The notes under the pieces: model-generated
Seen by the model: the letters and a program-made list of their open reading frames with translations, nothing else
Told to the model about the DNA's origin: nothing
The model's database searches: none
Source: Crateriforma conspicua
Lineage (GTDB): Bacteria; Planctomycetota; Planctomycetia; Pirellulales; Pirellulaceae
Assembly (NCBI RefSeq): GCF_007752935.1
Contig: NZ_CP036319.1
Span: 1,984,001-2,048,000 of the forward strand
Direction of reading: 5' to 3'
Length of the DNA: 64,000 nucleotides
In this document: positions 57,226 to 64,000 of the stretch, one piece after another
How the letters are laid out: each line of letters opens with the position of its first letter
Position numbering within the stretch: the first letter of the stretch is position 1
Program-made: the position numbers and the translations under genes

Positions 57226-57472
57226 CGTTGGCGTGGTCGGTCTCTGGCAATAGCCAACCCCGACGGGGAACATGGAGCAGCAGTCCGAGTTTCCCTGCCC
57301 GATGCAAATGCGTTTTCACCGTTCCGTAGTTCCGCGCTAAACGGTCCGCCACATCCTTCGTCCGAACCGGCGTCTTCCCGTCAAACATTTCCCGAACCGT
57401 CTCCGCCATCTTCTCGGGTTCGGTCAACGGCCGGTCCAAATCCGCTTCGGTGAACTCAAGCAGATACGGCAT
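57221..57472 (-). CDS. Small helix-turn-helix protein at phage remnant edge
   Basis: 83 residues. The start (MPYLLEFTEADLDRPLTEPE) overlaps the last 49 bp of the portal gene in another frame. The middle reads TPVRTKDVADRLARNYGTVK, then THLHRAGKLGLLLHVPRRGW, a winged-helix-like pattern. The stop codon lies inside the IS3 fragment, so the native C-terminus may be truncated. I recognise no family. Confidence 0.5.
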   Translation of the reverse strand: MPYLLEFTEADLDRPLTEPEKMAETVREMFDGKTPVRTKDVADRLARNYGTVKTHLHRAGKLGLLLHVPRRGWLLPETDHANG

Positions 57473-58974
57473 AGTTCTGCTCCGACAGTTTGGGGTTCAG
57501 CGTCTTCGGCATGGTCTTCCGTGACTTCGGGTTCGGATGAAGAATCAGTTTTGGACTCGATCGTCAGACCGAGGTTACGCATCAGGGCGATCTCTTTCGC
57601 ACGTTGTTTGAGCTCCGTCTCCCAGTCACGCCCCTGCCGCGCAAATTCGATAGCCAGAGTTGTCGTATGACTGGCGAGACGGATCTTCTGGGCGTTGGCT
57701 TCTTTGGCTGGATCGACATGTTCGTGTCCGTCCCAGAACCATTGGTGCTCGAACGTCGAGTCGAGCGTGCGAAGCGAGTTGGGCAGATAGCCCTCGATGA
57801 GAATGGCTTCGCGAAGCCAAGCGTGCAGGATGCGGTCGAGCACCACGCGGGCGAACTGCGATTGCTCGACACGAATCGATTTGAAATAGGTTTGGTGGTC
57901 GAGCCGCCCACTGGCATAGTTGTAGCCCGAGGAATTCCCGGCAGCGACGTTGAACGGCATGTTCAAGCAACGAGCGATCTCGTTGAGGATTTCTTTCTTG
58001 AACTCCGCGTAAGTGGTCGATGGCTGCTCACTTTTCATTTGAGCCATCTTCCAGCCGCCGGGCATCGTCAACAGCATTCGCTTCTCAAGCTCGATCGGCT
58101 CGAACGGTTCCGCCGCATCGGCTTCACCGTTGGCCGGCGCATCGGTGTAGAGAATGCCGGCGAATTCAGCGGCCGTTTCCGCTGCAGCAAGAACCGCAAG
58201 CGTGAATCGCCTCAGTTGAGCAAACAGCGGCAGGGCCGGCGTGATGTCCGGGATGCCGCGAATTTGTCCCGGTCGATCGCAGCGAAAGTAGTGGACGACA
58301 TCGACGGATGGCACTGTGTCGTATTCATCATCTAGCACAAAGAAGCCGTCGCCGGGATGGTTCTTCAAGACGTCGTACGCGACGGGATTGCCATCGGCAT
58401 CGAATTGGATGCCATCGAGGTAGCGACGTGTGTCAGGCATCAACGTCGGCGAGGCGATTTGATCGGCCTCAAGCAGCCGCAGATCAAGGTTGACCGGCGT
58501 GTCAAGTTGTTCGTTACTAGTGAGCAATCCGAACGATTCTCCATCGGCAACTCGCGATAGCCGCATCGTTCGCAGTTTTTCGGCAAGGCCAACCGCTTCG
58601 CACCAAGCGAAGAACTCGGCTTCAACAAAGCGGTTGGCCGCATCATCCGCGGTGAGCATTTGTAGCCGAGGCCCCGTACCGACAACATCATTGGCGAGCG
58701 TCAGCGTGATACCGCGAGCGTAACTGTTGTTGGCGACTTCGTAGCGTGATCGGTTGCGAAGTGTCCGTCGGACATCGGGGCTGTTGGCCGCGGAGGCGGA
58801 TAGGCCATCGGCTCGCGACCAATGTTTGATATTGTCGAGTGTCGTGTTTGCTGCGTCGTACTTGGCACGCAGGCGAGAGAAAAAGGGCTGCCGGGGCGAG
58901 CGTCCAGAGGCGACGGAGCGATGGAGTCCTCCGCTGCGCAATTGCTCGATGATCCCTGACAAACGTTTCAGCAT
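57424..58974 (-). CDS. Lambda-family phage portal protein
   Basis: 516 residues. Family features: RAKYDAANTTLDNIKHWSRA, VRRTLRNRSRYEVANNSYAR, GITLTLANDVVGTGPRLQ, then DGESFGLL, LLEADQIASP, DGIQFDADGNPVAYDV, VVHYFRCDRPGQIRGIPDIT and LNMPFNVAAGNSSGYNYASG. Portal proteins form the dodecameric DNA gate of the phage head. No terminase, protease or capsid gene is encoded around it; upstream lies only the small partner gene, downstream IS debris. It is therefore a decayed prophage or a transferred fragment. The last ~22 residues (ELCRICLSSPKRIWTGR) look unlike the family and overlap another frame. Confidence 0.88.
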   Translation of the reverse strand: MLKRLSGIIEQLRSGGLHRSVASGRSPRQPFFSRLRAKYDAANTTLDNIKHWSRADGLSASAANSPDVRRTLRNRSRYEVANNSYARGITLTLANDVVGTGPRLQMLTADDAANRFVEAEFFAWCEAVGLAEKLRTMRLSRVADGESFGLLTSNEQLDTPVNLDLRLLEADQIASPTLMPDTRRYLDGIQFDADGNPVAYDVLKNHPGDGFFVLDDEYDTVPSVDVVHYFRCDRPGQIRGIPDITPALPLFAQLRRFTLAVLAAAETAAEFAGILYTDAPANGEADAAEPFEPIELEKRMLLTMPGGWKMAQMKSEQPSTTYAEFKKEILNEIARCLNMPFNVAAGNSSGYNYASGRLDHQTYFKSIRVEQSQFARVVLDRILHAWLREAILIEGYLPNSLRTLDSTFEHQWFWDGHEHVDPAKEANAQKIRLASHTTTLAIEFARQGRDWETELKQRAKEIALMRNLGLTIESKTDSSSEPEVTEDHAEDAEPQTVGAELCRICLSSPKRIWTGR

Positions 58975-59034
58975 CCGTGCTGTGTCCTGTTGCCGTCCCC
59001 GGCAGCCCTTGTGGATTGGAGAGCGAAAGAAAGA

Positions 59035-59229
59035 TCAACCAGCCGACGGCGGCACAATCTTGTTGAAGCGAAGTCCGCGATGCGGCTTGGCAACGGCACT
59101 CTTGCCGGCGAGATGTCTGTCCGCCGCGATTTGATCAGTCAGCTTGTGCTGTTCCACCGACCCAGCATCACCCGACGCCTTCGCCGGCCCCGAAGCGTTC
59201 TCACGAATCTCGTCTTGAAGGTCATCCGC
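59035..59229 (-). CDS. Small phage-module protein upstream of portal
   Basis: 64 residues from a GTG at 59229 (VADDLQDEIRENASGPAKAS); a GTG at 59274 is in frame and directly follows a stop codon. The remainder is GDAGSVEQHKLTDQIAADRH and GLRFNKIVPPSAG. Its length and position directly before a portal gene resemble the small head-joining proteins of lambda-like phages, though I cannot assign it to gpW by sequence. 60 bp from the portal start. Confidence 0.6.
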   Translation of the reverse strand, partial: ADDLQDEIRENASGPAKASGDAGSVEQHKLTDQIAADRHLAGKSAVAKPHRGLRFNKIVPPSAG

Positions 59230-59479
59230 CACAGAAGTCTCACTAGGAAAGACATGTTTCTTCTGCGAATACACCTACCCGGTGGAATCCCTTGCCGACG
59301 ACGCCGTCCTAAGATTTTGGCGACCTAACAGCATCCCCACGTGCGTTGCCAACTAGCAAAACCGCAGAGTGAAGGATCGTTCGAATGCGTACGAGAGCGT
59401 TCAACGCCTTGCCGCGTCCAATGCTCGCGTCCAAAATCATGGTCTCAATACAAATTCAACCTGTTCCGAGACATGTCAG

Positions 59480-59773
59480 ATGAAAGTCATCGTAGATCTG
59501 TGCGTCGTTCCAATGGGCGTGGGCGTTTCTGTCAGCAAGTACGTCGCTGAATGCCAGAAGGTGCTTCAGGAAGCAGGACTGGAGCACCAACTCCATGCGT
59601 ACGGAACCAACATCGAAGGCGATTGGGACGATGTGTTTGGCGCGATCAAGCTCTGTCACGAACGTGTTCACGCAATAGGAGCACCACGGATCACAACCAG
59701 CATCAAAGTCGGGACACGCACGGATCGGGAGCAAACCATGCAGGAGAAAATCGACAGCGTCAGATTTGAGTGA
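59480..59773 (+). CDS. MTH1187/YkoF-type thiamine-binding family protein
   Basis: 97 residues from the ATG at 59480 (MKVIVDLCVVPMGVGVSVSK); the in-frame upstream sequence is not family-like. Further segments are YVAECQKVLQEAGLEHQLHA, YGTNIEGDWDDVFGAIKLCH and RITTSIKVGTRTDREQTMQE. This ferredoxin-like fold family (DUF77) forms oligomers and some members bind thiamine or related ligands. There is no pathway context here: it stands between the phage remnant and the Qat operon. The ~250 bp upstream show no other gene. Confidence 0.88.
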   Translation: MKVIVDLCVVPMGVGVSVSKYVAECQKVLQEAGLEHQLHAYGTNIEGDWDDVFGAIKLCHERVHAIGAPRITTSIKVGTRTDREQTMQEKIDSVRFE

Positions 59774-60090
59774 AAGTCCAATTCCAGGGACTTAACTCTC
59801 AGACTGTCGAGACCAAGTCCAGAAGTATCTAACCCGCTGTCGGCCACCAAAGCGTCGGAACGCATTGGACTCCATCCTGAAGCATGGTGGCAATTTGTAG
59901 GGGATTTCTCGCCGTAGTTGTGACTGTCACTCGAAAAAAGGTGTTGTTTGTGGCGGTGCGTTGCAGATTCTTTCACGATCAAGCCAGGCGTCTGGTGCAC
60001 CAACACCCACCAGAGGGAATTTGATAATATTGACAGGCGTTGCTTGAAAAAACAGTGCTTGAGCATTTCAACTTCGTGGAGACAATTCTA
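59774..60090. other. Region upstream of the Qat operon
   Basis: 317 bp without a credible gene. It should hold the promoter of the defence operon. A GGAG at 60078-60081 serves the preferred GTG start of the first gene. I see no clear operator or terminator. Confidence 0.5.
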
Positions 60091-61863
60091 GTGTGGTCGG
60101 ATCGCGAATCAGAACACGATTGTTTGGGGTTCGCCAGTTACGTGGACGTGTTGGCTGACGTCTGTACGTTACCGGACCTTGCGCCCTTAACTCTCGGAAT
60201 CTTTGGATCATGGGGAAGCGGCAAGACAAGCCTGATGCGGATGTTAAAGTCCCGCATTGAGGCCCAGAAAGAGAGATGTGTAAAAACGCTATGGTTTAAC
60301 GCATGGCGTTACGAAAGACGTGAGGAAGCCCAATCGGCGTTAATTCACGCAATTCTGGCGCGACTCGCCGAAGACAAGAATTTGTGGGATCAGGCGTCTG
60401 ACGTTGTCAATCGCATCAAAGAGGGAGCCAGCGTTCTCAAACTCGCGAAATTCATAGGCAAGACGGCGATGACGATGACGCCCGATATCTCAGAATTCGT
60501 CGACTGCTTCAAGGAAGAATCTGAAAGAGTTGCCGAAACCATGGAAGTCTTCGATCGCGACTTTGAGTTGTTGCTGAAGAAGATGCAGGTCGAGCACGTT
60601 GTCGTTTTCATCGACGATCTGGATCGATGCTCCAGCGAGAAAGTCATCGAAACGTTTGAAACCATCAAATTGTTTTTGAATACACCGGCATGCACATTCG
60701 TCATCGGGGCGGATGCCGAAAAGATCGAAGATGCGGTCGGCGAGATTTACAGCGTCTCGGAGTCGCAGCGACGAAAGGACTTTCTCGAAAAGATCATACA
60801 AGTTCCGTTCTCAATTCCAGCTCAAGAGCTGCGCGACATCGCATGCTATGTCGGCATGTTAATCATTGGTCGGAACTTGAACGATGCAGGTCTTGCGGAT
60901 CTGCTTGCAGCAAGAACCGCATTCTTGGCCGCCGAACAGATTGGCGACAGCATTCGGACCTGGCCCGACGAGAATCAGCTCCACTTAAAACATAAGCCGG
61001 AGCAGGTCCAATCCGAGCTCGACGATGTCTTGCCGTATGTCGACGTTCTTGCCCACGGACTTCGTGGGAATCCTCGCCAGATCAAGCGGTTTCTCAACAT
61101 CGTTTCGCTTCGTCAAAAACTTGCCAATGCAAATAGTTTGGAGATTCAGCCAGCTCTGCTTATCAAGTTGGCCGTTCTAGAGTACGCATGGGAAGATTTC
61201 TTTAATGCAATCGTCGACACAATCGATCCGCAGACTGGCACTTCTGCATTGATTCAGGAAATGTTTGCTATCGCAGATTCGGAGGGACAGAAACAAAGCA
61301 ACTCGGAGTTGGTTACTGAATCCTTGGGCCACGTTGGTTTGTTGGACTTTTTGCGCGCCGAACCGCCCCTCGATGGTAACGACAACCTGAGTCACTATCT
61401 CTACTTGGCCCAGACTTCACTTGGACAAGGAAAGCGACAGGCACTTGTTCCGGTCGACGAGAAGGCGAAGTCGCTCTCGCGGCTGATCGCCAGCAACGAT
61501 CCAATACGGACGAAAACGGCTGCTCGGCAAGCGGCTGCGCAGGAACCAGCAGTCGTGTCGGCGATCATCAGAGCACTCTTGGCAGATCTCCCCGCTGTAA
61601 ACCAGATGACAATCCAGATTCATATGATCAACGGCCTTTCAGAGATCTGCAGATCACATGCGGATCAATTCCCGGTGGTTATCAAAGGACTATCAAGTCT
61701 GGATCCCAAAGGGCAGGATGCCATCAATGTCGCCGTAAGTAGTTTGCTCACAGCCGCAGAGGGTGCAGGACACACAGTTGACGAGAAGACTAGAGGACGG
61801 TTCCAAAGCAAGCTTGCTGAAGCGCTCACCGTGAGAAAGAAGAAAAAGAAGGATCGAGTATAG
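60091..61863 (+). CDS. qatA: QatA-like KAP-family P-loop ATPase
   Basis: 590 residues from a GTG at 60091 with GGAG nine bases upstream; the in-frame TTG at 60040 would add 17 residues unlike the family start (VWSDRESEHDCLGF). Walker A is GIFGSWGSGKTSL (about residues 37-49) and Walker B is VVVFIDDLDRC (about 170-180); LWFNAWRYER is another KAP hallmark, as is GNPRQIKRFLNIV in the later helical region. The C-terminal 200 residues are helical and end in a Lys-rich tail. KAP ATPases act in several anti-phage systems. The downstream glycine-rich and QueC-like genes identify this as the ATPase of a Qat-type system. Confidence 0.9.
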   Translation: MWSDRESEHDCLGFASYVDVLADVCTLPDLAPLTLGIFGSWGSGKTSLMRMLKSRIEAQKERCVKTLWFNAWRYERREEAQSALIHAILARLAEDKNLWDQASDVVNRIKEGASVLKLAKFIGKTAMTMTPDISEFVDCFKEESERVAETMEVFDRDFELLLKKMQVEHVVVFIDDLDRCSSEKVIETFETIKLFLNTPACTFVIGADAEKIEDAVGEIYSVSESQRRKDFLEKIIQVPFSIPAQELRDIACYVGMLIIGRNLNDAGLADLLAARTAFLAAEQIGDSIRTWPDENQLHLKHKPEQVQSELDDVLPYVDVLAHGLRGNPRQIKRFLNIVSLRQKLANANSLEIQPALLIKLAVLEYAWEDFFNAIVDTIDPQTGTSALIQEMFAIADSEGQKQSNSELVTESLGHVGLLDFLRAEPPLDGNDNLSHYLYLAQTSLGQGKRQALVPVDEKAKSLSRLIASNDPIRTKTAARQAAAQEPAVVSAIIRALLADLPAVNQMTIQIHMINGLSEICRSHADQFPVVIKGLSSLDPKGQDAINVAVSSLLTAAEGAGHTVDEKTRGRFQSKLAEALTVRKKKKKDRV

Positions 61864-61872
61864 GAAGCGAAT

Positions 61873-62631
61873 ATGGGTACCTCGAAAGGAATGGAGACGC
61901 CGAGCAATGGCGGATGGACGGCGGTTAAGCGAGGAATTCCTCGGTCACTCGGCGGAAGTTCGTCTTTCAGCTCTGAAGCACTTATTGGCGGCGTCATCAA
62001 TTCCAGTGGTGGTCTCGGCTCTGGCGGAAGCGGCGGGGGTGGAGGCGGAGGAGCATCAGTTGGAGGGGCCGTCTCTGGGTTAGGTGGATTTGGTGCTGCA
62101 GTTGGCACGGGGGGGCTCGACGCGGGCATTGAACGACTCGGCTTGGATGAACTTAAGGATAAGACAGCAATTGAAGTTGTTGCTGCTGTTGCTGAGCATC
62201 TTGCCGAGCACGCCGAGGGACCACATCACGATCTCCTTGAAACGGCGTTGCGCGACGCCATTCTCGAATGTGCGGCGATCGAGGCGGACGGCTCATACGA
62301 AGACCTCGATACGTCACTCCAGGGCTTCCTGAGCAGCGAAGGTATTGAAGGGCTCATTGAATCGTTCCTGTCCCACTTCGTTTTCGATCGAATTTGGAGC
62401 TGGGTTGAACAACATGCGACTCAAAAGGTTGAACTGAATGGCGATACGCTCGCGATGGCCTCTGCGGTGAAAGAATCTTGCCGTGGTCATGTAGAACAGC
62501 TTATGGACGACATTCGAGACGAAGGGCGATTCGGAACGACAGATTGGTTCGGACAAGAAGGAAAGCAGCTCGCTGAGGGAATAGTTGGAACGCTGGAATT
62601 TCGCCTCAGCCTGCTCTCAAGTGAGGAGTGA
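61873..62631 (+). CDS. qatB: QatB-like defence protein
   Basis: 252 residues starting MGTSKGMETPSNGGW, with a glycine/serine-rich stretch (about 46-80: INSSGGLGSGGSGGGGGGGA and on). The rest is a helical domain (VVAAVAEHLAEHAEGPHHDL, AIEADGSYEDLDTSLQGFLS, FDRIWSWVEQHATQKVELNG). The biochemical role of QatB is not known. Position (9 bp after QatA, 2 bp before QatC), size and the MGTSK/Gly-rich start support the call. A GGAAG ribosome-binding site precedes the start. Confidence 0.85.
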   Translation: MGTSKGMETPSNGGWTAVKRGIPRSLGGSSSFSSEALIGGVINSSGGLGSGGSGGGGGGGASVGGAVSGLGGFGAAVGTGGLDAGIERLGLDELKDKTAIEVVAAVAEHLAEHAEGPHHDLLETALRDAILECAAIEADGSYEDLDTSLQGFLSSEGIEGLIESFLSHFVFDRIWSWVEQHATQKVELNGDTLAMASAVKESCRGHVEQLMDDIRDEGRFGTTDWFGQEGKQLAEGIVGTLEFRLSLLSSEE

Positions 62632-62633
62632 TC

Positions 62634-64000
62634 ATGAGAATCGTGCGCTACGTTGGCGAGGAAGCCTGCAACGACGAAAGGTACATCGCGGCACTCGACG
62701 ACGCATCCGTTGGTGTCATCGATAGCCTGACTGGAGACAGAAACGTCACCGTGCAGTACAAGCTCAATGGGCAACCGATGCGTATCGAGCTTGACGCCGA
62801 GACTCGTGACTTTGTGGATATTGCTATTTCCGTCTATATCGCCGACGAACTTGTGAAACGCGAGACGGCTGCAGACCGCTGGACTCGCGACTTCGACCTC
62901 ATTATTCCGGTTGCCAAACCAGACAACTGGCAACGGGCATCATCATCGTTGTCGTCGACTTTGAAGTTTCTTTCTCAGGACCGATTTAGCTTTGAGTGGT
63001 TAGAGCGATCGGCCTTGCCAGACGGTCCCCGTCACCGGCAGTCGCTTCCTGAGGGATTCGACACCGTATGCCTGTTTTCAGGCGGAGTCGATTCACTACT
63101 CGGCGCACATAAGCTGCTTTCCGAAGGCCGTAAGGTATTGCTTGTGGGGCATCAGGCGGAGCCGACAACGGCAAGTGCACAAAAGGATCTGTTCCAGTTT
63201 CTAGCCGGGAAGTATGGCGACCAAGCTGCCCTCATTCAGTGTCGCGTTGCTCGCTCGGGAAATGTGACTCATCGCCATCCATTGCCAGACAAGATCGAAG
63301 ATTCGCATCGTCCACGGTCTTTTCTGTTTCTTGCCCTCGCTATCACGATCGCGAAAGCAGCTGGTATCAGTTCGGTCTTCATTCCTGAGAATGGCCTAAT
63401 TGCGTTGAATCCGCCTCTACAGCGGTCACGGGCAGGTTCCCACAGCACGCGTACGGTGCATCCGATCTACCTCCAACGCCTGCTTCGGACGCTGCACGCT
63501 TCTAACGTCTATGACGGAGAAATCCGAAATCCATTTCTATACTTAAGCAAGACAGATATGCTGCAGAATATGGATCCTTCTCTGATTGATGCCGTAAAGA
63601 GATCAGTTTCTTGTTCCCATCCCAGTCAACACAAGGACGAGAAGGTTGTGCACTGCGGCTACTGCGTCCCCTGCCTCTATAGACGTGCGGCAATGATGAA
63701 ACGTGGTTTGGATGATCCCGATTCCTACGCATTTGATATACTTGCTGGTACCCCATCTCGGATTAATGGTAAAAGCCTGACGCCATACAAGCAGCTCGAT
63801 GCCAAAGCTCTCATCCCTTTCGCGAAAAGTTTGGCATCTGCATCCGACGTTGAACTTCAGAGTCGTGTTCTCAGTCAGGGATATTTCCCATCTTCCATTG
63901 GCGAGTTGATTGGTCCAAAGGTTGTCGATTCATATCAGCCATGGGCTGATATGCTGAAGAGATGGGCGATCGATCTCGTTACTGAGTTTGAGGTACGAAC
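62634..64000 (+). CDS. qatC: QatC, QueC-like protein, 3' end outside window
   Basis: I translated this frame to the right edge: 455 codons without a stop from an ATG at 62634 with GAGGAG five bases upstream. An N-terminal domain of ~140 residues precedes the QueC-like part with the PP-loop SGGVDS (149-154) and a zinc site of Cys327 and CGYCVPC (341-347). Its length beyond 455 residues, against about 230 for true QueC, the extra N-terminus and the QatA/QatB neighbours separate it from queuosine biosynthesis. The known Qat system has a fourth gene, a TatD-like nuclease (QatD), expected just past the right edge. Confidence 0.92.
   Translation, partial: MRIVRYVGEEACNDERYIAALDDASVGVIDSLTGDRNVTVQYKLNGQPMRIELDAETRDFVDIAISVYIADELVKRETAADRWTRDFDLIIPVAKPDNWQRASSSLSSTLKFLSQDRFSFEWLERSALPDGPRHRQSLPEGFDTVCLFSGGVDSLLGAHKLLSEGRKVLLVGHQAEPTTASAQKDLFQFLAGKYGDQAALIQCRVARSGNVTHRHPLPDKIEDSHRPRSFLFLALAITIAKAAGISSVFIPENGLIALNPPLQRSRAGSHSTRTVHPIYLQRLLRTLHASNVYDGEIRNPFLYLSKTDMLQNMDPSLIDAVKRSVSCSHPSQHKDEKVVHCGYCVPCLYRRAAMMKRGLDDPDSYAFDILAGTPSRINGKSLTPYKQLDAKALIPFAKSLASASDVELQSRVLSQGYFPSSIGELIGPKVVDSYQPWADMLKRWAIDLVTEFEVR

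Noticed and set aside
57424-59274. Functional prophage
   Set aside because: Only portal and one small gene are present; no terminase, capsid, tail, lysis or integrase genes and no recognisable attachment site or tRNA.
62634-64000. QueC of queuosine/archaeosine biosynthesis
   Set aside because: Too long, with an additional N-terminal domain, and located in an operon with a KAP ATPase and a QatB-like gene; no other queuosine genes nearby.

Overview
The window looks like a chromosomal segment of a marine planctomycete, most likely a Pirellulaceae/Rhodopirellula-type organism. This is inferred from gene content, not from a marker gene. It has five sulfatase catalytic domains in four reading frames, a very long PVC-type dehydrogenase carrying ThuA, HEAT, cytochrome c and NPCBM-like parts, a Tat-exported Gfo/Idh/MocA oxidoreductase, many secreted multi-domain carbohydrate enzymes, and several IS remnants. 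I recognised no rRNA, tRNA or CRISPR array.

Layout. 1-6.2 kb: a minus-strand protein cut by the left edge that carries two complete-looking sulfatase modules in one frame, a short-chain dehydrogenase and a secreted alpha-glucuronidase-like protein. 7.1-15.7 kb: a plus-strand signalling cluster of three histidine kinases, two stand-alone receivers, a receiver-HDOD protein, a receiver with a degenerate HD-GYP domain, a BLUF blue-light sensor and an H-NOX gas sensor. One kinase has a CheX-like phosphatase domain at its N-terminus and directly follows a CheY-like receiver. 16.4-18.8 kb: a sulfatase with a DUF1080-like C-terminal domain. 19.1-22.1 kb: layered mobile-element debris (antitoxin remnant, two truncated copies of an rve-type IS, one complete IS3-family element).

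22.1-36.5 kb is a long minus-strand gene series that reads as a polysaccharide-utilisation operon. It starts with a GntR/FCD regulator that has a 12-bp palindrome in front of it. An enolase-superfamily dehydratase, an SDR dehydrogenase, an amidohydrolase-type lactonase, a sulfatase and a 921-residue CBM9-like protein follow, each overlapping the next by four bases. A second 921-residue paralogue, a GH26 enzyme and another sulfatase complete it. The enzymes would desulfate and cleave a sulfated glycan and pass a released sugar through a non-phosphorylative dehydrogenase-lactonase-dehydratase route. No aldolase is in view.

36.5-41 kb: more IS and gene remnants, a conserved hypothetical gene, a GNAT/DUF1778 toxin-antitoxin pair with a palindromic operator, and an apparently intact rve-type IS. 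41-56.7 kb is a xylan-type locus: a XylR-like AraC regulator, a Tat oxidoreductase, a MarR regulator beside a flavoprotein remnant, the PVC dehydrogenase, a triple-esterase protein (CE1-CE1-SASA), a GH10 xylanase fused to an alpha/beta hydrolase, and a further esterase. 56.7-59.3 kb holds an IS5/IS3 chimeric remnant and a decayed phage head module (portal plus small partner). 59.5-64 kb has a thiamine-binding family protein and the start of a Qat-type anti-phage operon (KAP ATPase QatA, glycine-rich QatB, QueC-like QatC cut by the right edge).

Two copies of a 136-bp palindromic repeat (6.2 kb and 24.0 kb) each abut the stop codon of a glycoside-hydrolase gene and have the structure of a small non-autonomous element.
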